Source: VGCC01 sp964495555 (GTDB lineage: Bacteria > Actinomycetota > Actinomycetes > S36-B12). Taken from it: DNA of 64,000 nucleotides. The stretch is from assembly GCA_964495555.1 (NCBI GenBank), contig CAZBWA010000003.1:1-64000 (forward strand). Reading direction: 5' to 3'. How positions within the stretch are numbered: position 1 is the stretch's first letter; each line of letters starts with the position of its first letter. Positions 1-8,864 of this stretch are shown here, one piece after another. The notes beneath the pieces were generated by a model, which was not told the DNA's origin, did no database searches, and saw nothing but the letters and a program-made list of their open reading frames with translations. The position numbers were made by a program, and so were the translations under genes.

Positions 1-2204
1 AGGTGATGGGCCGACTCCACCCGCACGGCGACTCCGCCATCTACGACGCACTCGTACGCCTGGCCCAGCCCTTCTCGCTGCGCCTTCCTCTCGTGGACGG
101 TCATGGAAACTTCGGCTCCTTGGACGATGGACCGGCAGCGATGCGATACACCGAAGCGCGTCTGGCCGCTTCCGCCCTCGACCTGACCGCCTCCCTCGAC
201 GAAGACGTCGTCGACTTCGTGCCCAACTACGACAGCCGCGAAACCGAGCCGGTTGTCCTCCCGGCAGCCTTTCCGAATCTCCTCGTCAATGGTGCGTCCG
301 GGATCGCCGTCGGTATGGCAACCACCCTGGTCCCGCACAACCTCGTCGAGGTGATCGCGGCGGCCCGCCACCTCCTGAAGAATCCGACGGCATCGTTGAC
401 GGACATCCGCCGACTGGTCCCCGGTCCCGACTTCCCCGGTGGTGGTGTGATCGTCGGCCTAGACGGACTTGCCGATGCCTACGAGACCGGACGCGGATCG
501 TTTCGGGTCCGCGCTCGCACCCGTATCGAGCACGTGACCCCGCGTCGACGCGGCATCGTCGTCACGGAGCTCCCACCCATGGTCGGTCCCGAGCGCGTGA
601 TCGAACGCATCAAGGACGCCGTCCAGAGCAAGAAACTCGCCGGCATCTCGGACGTGGTCGATCTCAGCGACGGGGAGCAAGGCCTCCAACTCGTCATTGA
701 ACTCAAGAGTGGGATCGCTCCAGAGAGCATTCTCGAGCAGCTCTACCGCCTCACGCCGTTGGAGGACACGGTCTCGATCAACGCTGTCGCACTGGTCGAT
801 GGGGAACCTCGCACACTCGGCCTCCTCGACCTGTTCCAGGAGTTTCTATCTCACCGACTGAGCGTGGTGATGCGACGAAGTACCTTCCGTCGCGCTCGCG
901 CCATGGATCGGCTCCACCTCGTCGAGGGACTCCTCGTGGCGATCATCGATATCGACGAAGTGATCGCGGTGATCCGCAGCAGCGACGATGCGCATTCTGC
1001 GAAGGCACGTTTGGTCAGCGTCTTCGAGCTCTCCGATGTGCAAGCGTCCTACATCCTCGACATGCCGCTCCGCCGGCTCACCAAGTTCTCCCGCATCGAG
1101 CTCGAGAGCGAGGCCGACGAGCTGCGCCAACTCATCGAGGCCCTCACAGGGATCATCGAGGACGATTCCCGCCTGCGAGCAGAGGTGGATGCCGAGCTCG
1201 AAGCGTTGGCACGCGCACATGGAACACCACGACGCACCCTCCTTCTCGAGGCCGCGCTGACTCCGGCACCGCGGCCCACCGACGGCGAGATCAGCGATGC
1301 TCCGTGCGTCGTGCTCCTCTCGTCCACGGGTCTCGTGGCGCGTCTTCCGGAACTGTCCCCCGGTCACGACTCCGTACGGGCCTCCCATGATGTGCTCGTC
1401 TCGGCGGTCCCGGCGCGCATCCGCGGGTCCGTCGGCGTCGTCACCTCCCACGGGAGAGTGCACCGCCTCGAGGTCGTGGACCTCCCCTCCCTCCCGGCGA
1501 CCGCAGGCACGCCCAGTTTGGGCGCAGGTTCACCCCTCGGCGCGCTTCTCACGCTCGGGCCCGACGAGCGCGCGGTCGGCCTGATGCCGCTCGAGGGCGA
1601 CACCGGGCTGGTCGTCGCCACCGCACACGGAGTTGTCAAGCGCATCGCGGATGCCCACCCCCTGCAGAAGTCCGACTGGGAGGTCATCCGGCTCGAGGAG
1701 GGCGATCGACTCGTGGGGGCGCAGTGGATGCCCGACGCGTACGCCGAGACTCACACCCTCGTCCTCGTCAGCGCTGGCGCCCAGTTGCTCCGATTTCCGG
1801 TGTCTGCCGTCCGACCGCAGGGGCGTGCGGCGGGAGGGGTGCTGGGCATGCGACTGGCCGAGGGGGACGAAGTGCTGGCCCTGCAGGCCGTCGCGGACCC
1901 GGACGCCGCCGTACTGGTGACCGTCTCCGGCTCGGGAGCCGCACTCCCTGGAACGGAGATGGGGTCCGTCAAAGTCACGCCCCTCGCGCTGTACCCCGAT
2001 AAGGGGCGCGGCACTCAGGGAGTCCGCTGCCATCGCTTCCGCAAGGGCGAGGACACCTTGCTCCGGGCCTGGGCCGGGCCGGCACCAGCCCGCGCGTGCA
2101 CCGTGTCGGGCACGCCTGTCGACCTCCCCGACCCCGACGACCGCCGCGATGGCACCGGAACGAGCCCCCAGGCCCCCATCGACGCCGTGGGCCCGAGCCT
2201 GTGA
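1..2204 (+). CDS. parC: DNA topoisomerase IV subunit A (5' end outside window)
   Basis: This is the breakage-reunion subunit of a type IIA topoisomerase, which cuts and reseals duplex DNA with ParE to decatenate or relax chromosomes. The window opens inside the gene, in the helix-turn-helix segment that reads GRLHPHGDSAIYDALVRL. The reading frame begins at base 3, so an estimated 70 or more N-terminal residues are missing. The active-site tyrosine lies in AAMRYTEARL. A coiled-coil and tower region follows, then a short C-terminal beta-pinwheel with only a degenerate GyrA box (QGRAAGG). That weak box, and the placement of its partner next to the principal sigma factor gene (as in Streptomyces), favour topoisomerase IV over gyrase. 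The stop overlaps the next start as GTGA. Confidence 0.88.
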   Translation, partial: VMGRLHPHGDSAIYDALVRLAQPFSLRLPLVDGHGNFGSLDDGPAAMRYTEARLAASALDLTASLDEDVVDFVPNYDSRETEPVVLPAAFPNLLVNGASGIAVGMATTLVPHNLVEVIAAARHLLKNPTASLTDIRRLVPGPDFPGGGVIVGLDGLADAYETGRGSFRVRARTRIEHVTPRRRGIVVTELPPMVGPERVIERIKDAVQSKKLAGISDVVDLSDGEQGLQLVIELKSGIAPESILEQLYRLTPLEDTVSINAVALVDGEPRTLGLLDLFQEFLSHRLSVVMRRSTFRRARAMDRLHLVEGLLVAIIDIDEVIAVIRSSDDAHSAKARLVSVFELSDVQASYILDMPLRRLTKFSRIELESEADELRQLIEALTGIIEDDSRLRAEVDAELEALARAHGTPRRTLLLEAALTPAPRPTDGEISDAPCVVLLSSTGLVARLPELSPGHDSVRASHDVLVSAVPARIRGSVGVVTSHGRVHRLEVVDLPSLPATAGTPSLGAGSPLGALLTLGPDERAVGLMPLEGDTGLVVATAHGVVKRIADAHPLQKSDWEVIRLEEGDRLVGAQWMPDAYAETHTLVLVSAGAQLLRFPVSAVRPQGRAAGGVLGMRLAEGDEVLALQAVADPDAAVLVTVSGSGAALPGTEMGSVKVTPLALYPDKGRGTQGVRCHRFRKGEDTLLRAWAGPAPARACTVSGTPVDLPDPDDRRDGTGTSPQAPIDAVGPSL

Positions 2205-2986
2205 TCCCCTGCTCCGAGGCGAATCTGGACGAGGTTCTCGCGGGTACTGCACCGACGCGCAGGTACTGGTGGGTCATCGAACATCCCGGCCCATGGCCCG
2301 CGGAAGCCATCACGGAGTCAGTAGTCGGCGACACCACACCCTGGGCCCTCAGCGAGAACGAGCAACCTGACACGTGTGTGCTGTTGACGCGGGGCCGTAG
2401 GGATAGTGATGCGCATCGACGCGTCTGGAAGGCCGACACACAGACAGGGGTACTGGAGATCGGGAGCGCGACACTCGAACTGCCCACACTCACGCCTGTG
2501 GACGGAACCCTCACTCTCGTCTGCACACATGGTCGACGCGATCAGTGCTGCGCCGTCCGAGGCAGGCCCATGGTCGACGCGATTCCCGATGCACGCGAGT
2601 GCACGCATATCGGGGGGCATCGATTCGCTCCCACGATCCTCCTGCTGCCCCGCGGGATAGTCCTGGGTCGACTGGGTGTCCGCGAGTGGACAGCGGCCAG
2701 GTCACTCGGATCCGAAGCCCTTCCCTACCTCCGGGGGCGCGTCGTCCTCGACGCACCATCGCAGGTCGCCGATATCGAGGCTCGCCGAGCCTGGGATCTC
2801 TCACTGACGGACGACGTGGCCATCGTGCTGCTGCGCGACGATGGTGACGATCGCTTCTACCGCGCCTCGTGGAGTGGGAATACAGGGCTCGTGCACGTCA
2901 CGCGGTCGGAGGGCTCGATGATTACCGCAAGCTGCGGTGCCGAACCACGGCCCACCCCCACGTGGACGGTCACACGCTGGGAGTGA
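2201..2986 (+). CDS. Sucrase/ferredoxin-like (Apd1-type) [2Fe-2S] protein
   Basis: This 261-residue protein belongs to the sucrase/ferredoxin-like family, which has a thioredoxin-like fold carrying a [2Fe-2S] cluster. The expected ligand pattern is visible: Cys108 and Cys116 in CTHGRRDQC, then His136 and His140 in HIGGH. This matches the Cys/Cys/His/His coordination known for yeast Apd1. The GTG start at 2201 overlaps the parC stop (GTGA), so translation is probably coupled. The 3' end overlaps the convergent ferredoxin reductase gene by 17 bp. That neighbour suggests an electron-transfer role, but the partner and substrate are not shown by the sequence. Confidence 0.8.
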   Translation: MIPCSEANLDEVLAGTAPTRRYWWVIEHPGPWPAEAITESVVGDTTPWALSENEQPDTCVLLTRGRRDSDAHRRVWKADTQTGVLEIGSATLELPTLTPVDGTLTLVCTHGRRDQCCAVRGRPMVDAIPDARECTHIGGHRFAPTILLLPRGIVLGRLGVREWTAARSLGSEALPYLRGRVVLDAPSQVADIEARRAWDLSLTDDVAIVLLRDDGDDRFYRASWSGNTGLVHVTRSEGSMITASCGAEPRPTPTWTVTRWE

Positions 2987-4310
2987 ACCCGATGGCCAGG
3001 AGCTCGGACCGCTCCGAGATCGTCACCCGATCGCGATGGGAAGCGCGACCCTGCTCGCATTCGGCCGCCGAGATGCGACGCCATCCGTCGGTCTCGACGA
3101 CGGGATGGCCCGCATCGGCGAGGTAGTCACGGAGGCCGCCGCGCTCCGGCGCAGGTGACAGGTCGTCGAGGTCGTCGAGCAGCGCGGCAACGGTCGCCGC
3201 CGCATCCTTCTTGTTGGTTCCGATGATCCCGCTGGGGCCGCGCTTGATCCACCCGGCCGTGTATTGCCCGGGAAGGGGTGCTCCGTCGAGGGTCACCCGA
3301 CCATCGACGTTGGGGATCACTCCCCTCGCCGCGTCGAAGGGAATACCGGCCACGGGCTCCCCCCGGTACCCGACGCTGCGGATCACGAGGTCGGTCGGCA
3401 ACGTCCAGGTCTCACCGGTGTCCTGGACACGGCCGTCCACCGTCACTTCCGTGCGGTGGACGACGATGCCTTCCACATCCTGGTGACCGATGAGGCGGTC
3501 GGGGCGCGCGTAGAAGTGCAGGTACAACGATCGCTCGGCTGACGGCCAGGAACGGCTACACCATTCGTCGAGGACGGCAACATTACGTGCAGCGACCTTC
3601 TCGGTATCGACTACCTGGGTTGTTGCCTCGGTCCTCTCGAGGTCTCGACCCTCCACATTTACCCGCACACCGTCGATTTCACCCAATTCCTTCAATTCCT
3701 TGGTCGTGAAACTTGCGTGGGCTGGGCCTCTCCTCCCGAGGATGTGCACCTCTCGGATCGTCGAAGCCTCCAGAGCGGCAAGTACGTGCGCCGGCATCTC
3801 GGTATGGCGGAGGTTCTCGACAGGTGAGATCAAGATGCGGGCGACATCCACCGCTACGTTGCCGACGCCCACGACGCAGGCGACCCGCGGACCGGAGAGC
3901 AACGTGTCGTACTCACGTGAAGCGTCGGGATGGCCCGTGTACCAGTTGACGAACGATGTGGCGGAGAAACTCCCCGCCAGATCCTCGCCGGGGATGTCCA
4001 AGGTGCGATCCGTTGGGGCTCCGTAGGACCAGATAACTGCGTCGTAGAAGCGACCCAGGTCTTCCGCCTGCACATCGACCCCGACATCGACGTTGCCCAG
4101 GAAGGTGACCCCCGGGAGGTCCAATATCCCGTCCAGCGTGTCGCGCACAGACCGGATGGACAGGTGGTCCGGGGCGACGCCGTACCTCACGAGCCCGCAG
4201 GGCACCGGAAGCCGATCGATCACGTCCACCTCGACCCGACCCGACTTGCTCAATCCCTCAGCGGCATACAGGCCCGCCGGACCTGCACCGATGACCGCGA
4301 CTCTGCGCAT
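2970..4310 (-). CDS. Ferredoxin-NADP+ reductase (FprA/adrenodoxin reductase type)
   Basis: This 446-residue cytosolic flavoprotein is expected to move electrons between NADPH and ferredoxin through FAD. The FAD-binding motif GAGPAG is at residues 8-13. The NADP-binding glycine motif is in VVGVGNVAVDVARIL. The family signature WIKRGPSGIIGTNKKDA lies near the C-terminus. The ATG at 4310 was chosen over an upstream start because it begins directly at the dinucleotide-binding fold. It follows the carbonic anhydrase stop with one base between them (TGA-C-ATG), so the two are probably cotranscribed. The adjacent Fe-S protein is a possible partner by context only. Confidence 0.9.
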   Translation of the reverse strand: MRRVAVIGAGPAGLYAAEGLSKSGRVEVDVIDRLPVPCGLVRYGVAPDHLSIRSVRDTLDGILDLPGVTFLGNVDVGVDVQAEDLGRFYDAVIWSYGAPTDRTLDIPGEDLAGSFSATSFVNWYTGHPDASREYDTLLSGPRVACVVGVGNVAVDVARILISPVENLRHTEMPAHVLAALEASTIREVHILGRRGPAHASFTTKELKELGEIDGVRVNVEGRDLERTEATTQVVDTEKVAARNVAVLDEWCSRSWPSAERSLYLHFYARPDRLIGHQDVEGIVVHRTEVTVDGRVQDTGETWTLPTDLVIRSVGYRGEPVAGIPFDAARGVIPNVDGRVTLDGAPLPGQYTAGWIKRGPSGIIGTNKKDAAATVAALLDDLDDLSPAPERGGLRDYLADAGHPVVETDGWRRISAAECEQGRASHRDRVTISERSELLAIGFTPSV

Positions 4311-4311
4311 G

Positions 4312-4836
4312 TCAGCCGTCCACCGGAACCAGTTCGCCAGAACGCACATCGAAGATCGCTCCCCCGACGAGCAGCCCCGGCGGCAGAAGCGGGTGTGAGC
4401 GAAGCCTCAGGAGATCGGACACCAGAGCACCATGCTGGTCCTCAACGGTTCGGATCTCGATGCTGCGGGTGTCGATGCCCGACACCTGGCGAATCTGCTC
4501 GTGGATCGCCCCCTCGCTTCCTGTGGCCATGCGACAGTCGGTGTGGGGCATGACGAGAACTCGACTGACTCCCAATAGGTGGCTGGCCAGCACGAGCGTG
4601 CGAAGCACGTCGTCCGTCACGCGCGCCCCGCCATTGCGGATGATCTTGGCGTCTCCGGCGGCCAGCCCCAGTGCTGCGAGCGGATCGATTCGCGAATCAA
4701 TGCACGTGACGACCGCGAGGCCTCGCTGCGCCCGGCCTGACAGTCCCGAGTCGTGGAAGCGCTCCGCGTAGCGCACGTTGCCCGTGAGGAGGTCATCGAA
4801 TCCCTCTCGGGGGAAGGCTTCGACGTTGACGGCCAT
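4312..4836 (-). CDS. Beta-class carbonic anhydrase
   Basis: This 174-residue protein should interconvert CO2 and bicarbonate at a zinc centre. The zinc ligands and active-site dyad are visible: Cys45-Ile-Asp47-Ser-Arg, then His98-Thr-Asp-Cys101. Its length fits the short beta-carbonic anhydrases of actinobacteria. No ribosome binding site precedes the ATG. Instead TACCAT lies exactly six bases upstream, so the transcript is probably leaderless. The gene follows parE by 17 bp and is followed by the ferredoxin reductase gene. Confidence 0.88.
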   Translation of the reverse strand: MAVNVEAFPREGFDDLLTGNVRYAERFHDSGLSGRAQRGLAVVTCIDSRIDPLAALGLAAGDAKIIRNGGARVTDDVLRTLVLASHLLGVSRVLVMPHTDCRMATGSEGAIHEQIRQVSGIDTRSIEIRTVEDQHGALVSDLLRLRSHPLLPPGLLVGGAIFDVRSGELVPVDG

Positions 4837-4842
4837 GGCCCG

Positions 4843-4848
4843 ATGGTA
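4843..4848 (-). promoter_or_regulatory. Leaderless -10 element of carbonic anhydrase gene
   Basis: TACCAT is separated by six bases from the ATG at 4836. It fits the TANNNT -10 consensus of actinobacterial principal sigma factors placed so that transcription starts at the start codon. No -35 is recognisable. Confidence 0.5.
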
Positions 4849-4853
4849 GGGCT

Positions 4854-6923
4854 CTAGGCGTCGATCCGGGCGCGATCGAGGCTGTGTGCCCCGTCCACGA
4901 TGAAGTCCTTGCGTGGACCGACGTCCGTGCCCATGAGCAGGTCGAAGACCTCCTCTGCGGCGACGGCATCCTTCATCGTGACGCGCCTCAGGGAGCGCAG
5001 CGCCGGGTCCATGGTGGTCTCCCGCAACTGGCTCGCATCCATCTCACCGAGCCCCTTGTAACGCTGGATGGGTTGCCGGATCCCCCGACCCTTGCGCTCG
5101 GCGTCCGTGACCAGCGCACGCATCTCCTTCTCGGAATATGCGTAGGAAACAGACTGCTCTGTCTTGCGTGTCCCTGAATACTCGATCCTGAAGAGAGGAG
5201 GCACCGCAGCGAACACTCGTCCATCCTCCACGAGCGGCCGCATGTACCGATGGATCAGTGTGAGGAGAAGGCAACGGATATGCGCCCCATCCACGTCGGC
5301 GTCCGACATCAGAATGATCTTCCCGTAGCGCGCCGCATCGAGATCGAACGTTCGGCCGGATCCGGCGCCGATCACCTGGATGATCGCCGCGCATTCGGCG
5401 TTCTTGAGCATGTCCGACAGCGAGGCCTTCTGGACATTCAGGATCTTCCCGCGAATCGGAAGGAGAGCCTGGAATCGGGAGTCACGTGCCACCTTGGCCG
5501 TTCCGAGAGCGCTGTCACCCTCGACGATGAACAGCTCGGTCTCAGGTACGTCGTCGGATCTGCAATCGACAAGTTTCGCCGGAAGAGCTGACGTCTCTAG
5601 TGCGGACTTGCGCCGCTGTGTGTCCCTGTGGGCGCGCGCTGCAACGCGCGCGCGCATGGCGTTCGCGACCTTGTCGAGCGCCGCGCGCGCCGCCTGTTTC
5701 TCACCCCGTGGCGGGGACGCGAACCACCCGGCCAGTTCTCGGCTCACGACCGTGGCGACTATGCGCGAGAGTGCCGGAGTCCCCAGCACCTCCTTCGTCT
5801 GGCCCTCGAACTGAGGCTCGGGGAACCGCACGGACACGACCGCCGTGAGTCCCTCCATCACGTCATCCTTCGTGACCGCGTCTTCAGCTCCCTTGAGAAG
5901 CTTCGCGGCCCTCAACTGTTCGTTCACGACCTTCGTGATGGCACGCTCGAAGCCGGCTACGTGCGTTCCGCCTTTGGGCGTCTCGATGACGTTGACGAAG
6001 GACCGCAGGGAGGCCTCGTATCCGCCATCCCATTGCAGCGCGATGTCCACTGCGACATCCCGCTCCACGTCCCGGCTCACCATGTGTCCCTTGTCATCCA
6101 AGACGGGAACAGTCTCGGAGAAGTGACCCGTCCCCGTGAGACGCACGACACCGGTCACCGGCTCACCCTCACGGAGGTGCTCGACATACTCCGCGATGCC
6201 ACCCTTGTGCTGGAACTCCGCGGTGACGGGGGTCGATCCACGTTCGTCGCTGAGCTCGATGAGGAGGCCCGGCACGAGGAAGGATGTCTGCAGAGCACGC
6301 GTACAGAGGGACTCCCAATCGATGCAGGCGTCCTTGGTGAACACCTGCGGGTCGGGCCAGAAGCGGACCCGGGTACCCGATCTCGTCCGCGGGACCTTCC
6401 CGGTGACTCGGAGGCCGGACTTGCGCGTGAAAGGTGCATCGGGACCGTCCCCGTCGAACTCGCCCGTGACGCCTCGACGGAAACTCACCGCGTGCACCTT
6501 GGCCGTGCGGTCCACCTCCACATCGAGGCGGGACGACAGGGCATTCACGACGGATGCCCCAACGCCATGCAGGCCTCCCGACGCCGTGTACGACGATCCC
6601 CCGAACTTGCCGCCGGCGTGGAGTTTCGTCATCACCACCTCGACGCCGGACAGGCGGGTCTTCGGCTCGATGTCCACCGGGATACCCCGACCGTTGTCCG
6701 CGACGATGACGGAGTCGTCGGGGAGCAGGGTGATCGTGATGCGCGAGCAGTGGCCGGCTAAGGCTTCGTCCACCGCGTTATCGAAGATCTCCCACAGGCA
6801 GTGCATCAGCCCCCGGGTGTCATTCGAGCCGATGTACATCCCCGGACGCTTGCGCACGGCCTCGAGGCCCTCGAGAACCGCGAGATCCTTGGCCGAATAG
6901 CTGTCCGTGGTCTTCCGTGGCAC
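4854..6923 (-). CDS. parE: DNA topoisomerase IV subunit B
   Basis: This 689-residue ATPase subunit of the type IIA topoisomerase pairs with ParC. The GHKL ATPase motifs are Glu45-Asn49 in WEIFDNAVDEA, DNGRGIP near residue 76 and GLHGVGASVVNALS. The TOPRIM metal site is Glu468 (EGDSALG) and Asp541 (DADVDG), and the QRYKGLGEM signature is present. The start is GTG at 6923. It has no spaced Shine-Dalgarno, but TAGGTT lies six bases upstream, which suggests a leaderless mRNA. Position next to the principal sigma factor gene supports topoisomerase IV rather than gyrase. Confidence 0.9.
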   Translation of the reverse strand: MPRKTTDSYSAKDLAVLEGLEAVRKRPGMYIGSNDTRGLMHCLWEIFDNAVDEALAGHCSRITITLLPDDSVIVADNGRGIPVDIEPKTRLSGVEVVMTKLHAGGKFGGSSYTASGGLHGVGASVVNALSSRLDVEVDRTAKVHAVSFRRGVTGEFDGDGPDAPFTRKSGLRVTGKVPRTRSGTRVRFWPDPQVFTKDACIDWESLCTRALQTSFLVPGLLIELSDERGSTPVTAEFQHKGGIAEYVEHLREGEPVTGVVRLTGTGHFSETVPVLDDKGHMVSRDVERDVAVDIALQWDGGYEASLRSFVNVIETPKGGTHVAGFERAITKVVNEQLRAAKLLKGAEDAVTKDDVMEGLTAVVSVRFPEPQFEGQTKEVLGTPALSRIVATVVSRELAGWFASPPRGEKQAARAALDKVANAMRARVAARAHRDTQRRKSALETSALPAKLVDCRSDDVPETELFIVEGDSALGTAKVARDSRFQALLPIRGKILNVQKASLSDMLKNAECAAIIQVIGAGSGRTFDLDAARYGKIILMSDADVDGAHIRCLLLTLIHRYMRPLVEDGRVFAAVPPLFRIEYSGTRKTEQSVSYAYSEKEMRALVTDAERKGRGIRQPIQRYKGLGEMDASQLRETTMDPALRSLRRVTMKDAVAAEEVFDLLMGTDVGPRKDFIVDGAHSLDRARIDA

Positions 6924-6929
6924 TCCGCC

Positions 6930-6935
6930 AACCTA
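6930..6935 (-). promoter_or_regulatory. Leaderless -10 element of parE
   Basis: TAGGTT is followed by six bases and then the GTG start at 6923. The same hexamer and spacing recur at argG. No convincing -35 is seen. Confidence 0.55.
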
Positions 6936-7076
6936 GGTGCCCGTACCCCGCAGTGGCCCCATCCCCGCCGCATGTGCGTTTGTGACACCTTCGGCCCTCG
7001 GCGAAACGGTCCGGCGTGGCGGCTCGCAAACCCGTTCGGCGTGTAAGACTGTTGGGCAACGAGAAGGGATGCCTGA

Positions 7077-7283
7077 ATGGACACGATGACGGCGCCCACA
7101 CTGGGTGCGACGGACAGGTGCGATCGCTGCAATGCGCAGGCGTACGTACGTGTGATCCTCCGCGGCGGGTCGGACCTTCTCTTCTGTGGGCATCACTGGG
7201 GCCACCACGAGGCCGTGCTGCGACCGCAGGCCGAGGAAGTCGTGGACGAGACGCATCGACTCGCCGAGGTGAGCGCCTCCTAG
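7077..7283 (+). CDS. DUF7455 family zinc-ribbon-like small protein
   Basis: This 68-residue protein is conserved next to the principal sigma factor gene in many actinobacteria. Its function is unknown. A probable zinc site is formed by Cys15-Asp-Arg-Cys18 and by FCGHHWGHH further on. AAGGG lies eight bases before the ATG; a second ATG three codons later is also possible. The last four bases overlap the convergent sigma factor gene. The 153 bp upstream hold the divergent promoters of this gene and parE and nothing else that I recognise. Confidence 0.75.
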   Translation: MDTMTAPTLGATDRCDRCNAQAYVRVILRGGSDLLFCGHHWGHHEAVLRPQAEEVVDETHRLAEVSAS

Positions 7284-8767
7284 TCGAGGTAGTCGCGCAG
7301 CACCTGGGAACGTGACGGGTGGCGAAGTTTCGACATCGTCTTGCTCTCGATCTGGCGAATCCGCTCACGCGTCACGCCGTAGACCTTCCCGATCTCGTCG
7401 AGGGTCTTGGGCTGGCCATCGGTCAGGCCGAACCTCATCCGCACGACACCCGCCTCCCGGTCCGAGAGCGTGTCGAGAACCGACTCCAACTGCTCCTGGA
7501 GAAGGGTGAAGGAGACAGCGTCCGAGGGGACGATGGCTTCGGAATCCTCGATCAGGTCCCCGAACTCACTGTCGCCTTCTTCTCCCAGGGGGGTGTGGAG
7601 TGAGATGGGCTCGCGACCGTACTTCTGGACCTCGACGACCTTCTCGGGCGTCATGTCCAATTCACGGGCGAGTTCCTCGGGGGTCGGTTCCCGACCGAGG
7701 TCCTGGAGCATCTGCCGCTGAACGCGCGCCAATTTGTTGATGACTTCGACCATGTGCACGGGAATACGGATCGTGCGCGCCTGGTCGGCCATCGCTCGGG
7801 TGATCGCCTGTCGGATCCACCAGGTCGCGTATGTCGAGAACTTGTAACCCTTGGTGTAATCGAACTTCTCGACCGCGCGGATGAGACCCAGGTTCCCTTC
7901 CTGGATGAGATCGAGGAAGAGCATCCCGCGGCCGGTGTACCGCTTGGCCAGGGATACCACGAGGCGCAGGTTCGCCTCGAGGAGGTGGTTCTTGGCTCGC
8001 CGACCGTCGATGGCGATCCATTCCAGATCCCTACGCGACTTCTTGTCCAGCTTCTTGGTCTCGTTGAGGACCTCCTCAGCGAACAGGCCCGCCTCGATCC
8101 GCTTGGCCAGCTCGACCTCCTGTTCGGCATTCAGGAGCGGAACCTTGCCGATCTGCTTCAAGTAGTCCTTGACCGGGTCGGCGGTCGCGCCTGCCACGGT
8201 CACCGTCTGCACGGGCTCGTCGGTGTCATCCACGTCGGAGATAACGAACTCGGCGGACTCTTCACTCGGAGCCGCCGGTGCTGTTTCCTCTTCATCCTCA
8301 TCAACCTTGGCGAGCTCGACCTCGAGATCCGCCTCCAGCTCAGCCTCCAGATCGGCCGCCTTCTCGAGGTCAACCTCCTCTTCCTCCAGGTCTACCTCGT
8401 CATCGAGTTCGATTCCGTCGGCGACAATCTCCTTGCCGGGCTTTCCATTGCGCTTCACCGCGGGTGCCTTATCCACGGTCTTCTTCGCAGGTGTCTGCTT
8501 GACAGGTCCCTTGGCCGCGACCTTTTTCGCGACCGCCGTCTTCACACCGGACTTCTTGGCAGAAGGCTTGGCGGATGCTTTGGCCGGGGCGGACTTCTTG
8601 ACCGGAACGCTCTTCTTCGCGGGCGCGCTCTTCTTGGCCACTGTCTTCTTCACCGGTACGGACTTCTTGATGGCTGTCTTCTTAACCGGCGCGGACTTCT
8701 TCGCGGCGGCTTTGGCAGGGGTCTTGGCGTTCTTGCTCTTCGGTGTCTTCTTGGACGCGACTGGCAT
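7280..8767 (-). CDS. sigA: Principal RNA polymerase sigma factor (HrdB/SigA type)
   Basis: This 495-residue housekeeping sigma-70 factor directs RNA polymerase to most promoters. It has a Lys/Ala/Pro-rich N-terminal extension over about the first 115 residues, an acidic stretch, and then region 1.2. Regions 2.1-2.4 follow (FLDLIQEGNLGLIRAVEKF, then STYATWWIRQAITRAM), then region 3. Region 4 contains VTRERIRQIESKTMSKLRHP. The ATG at 8767 was preferred to one at 8791 because AGGAGG sits ten bases upstream of it. A TTGACA hexamer at 8809-8814 may be the -35 of its promoter. The gene is convergent with the DUF7455 gene, with 4 bp overlap. Confidence 0.95.
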   Translation of the reverse strand: MPVASKKTPKSKNAKTPAKAAAKKSAPVKKTAIKKSVPVKKTVAKKSAPAKKSVPVKKSAPAKASAKPSAKKSGVKTAVAKKVAAKGPVKQTPAKKTVDKAPAVKRNGKPGKEIVADGIELDDEVDLEEEEVDLEKAADLEAELEADLEVELAKVDEDEEETAPAAPSEESAEFVISDVDDTDEPVQTVTVAGATADPVKDYLKQIGKVPLLNAEQEVELAKRIEAGLFAEEVLNETKKLDKKSRRDLEWIAIDGRRAKNHLLEANLRLVVSLAKRYTGRGMLFLDLIQEGNLGLIRAVEKFDYTKGYKFSTYATWWIRQAITRAMADQARTIRIPVHMVEVINKLARVQRQMLQDLGREPTPEELARELDMTPEKVVEVQKYGREPISLHTPLGEEGDSEFGDLIEDSEAIVPSDAVSFTLLQEQLESVLDTLSDREAGVVRMRFGLTDGQPKTLDEIGKVYGVTRERIRQIESKTMSKLRHPSRSQVLRDYLD

Positions 8768-8864
8768 GCGGTGCCGTCCTCCTGCTCTCATCCCACGACG
8801 TAAGCCCGTGTCAAGCCATTCGGCCTGCCGGGCGGTCTCAGTGTGCCACCGACCCGCCGAGCGG

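Noticed and set aside
8520..8760. Repetitive Lys/Ala-coding segment that could suggest a tandem repeat or CRISPR-like array
   Set aside because: The repeats are degenerate, in frame and translated as the low-complexity N-terminus of the sigma factor.
8821..8860. GC-rich inverted repeat between the secreted-protein gene and sigA as a terminator
   Set aside because: The stem needs a bulge and no T-run follows; support is too weak to call.
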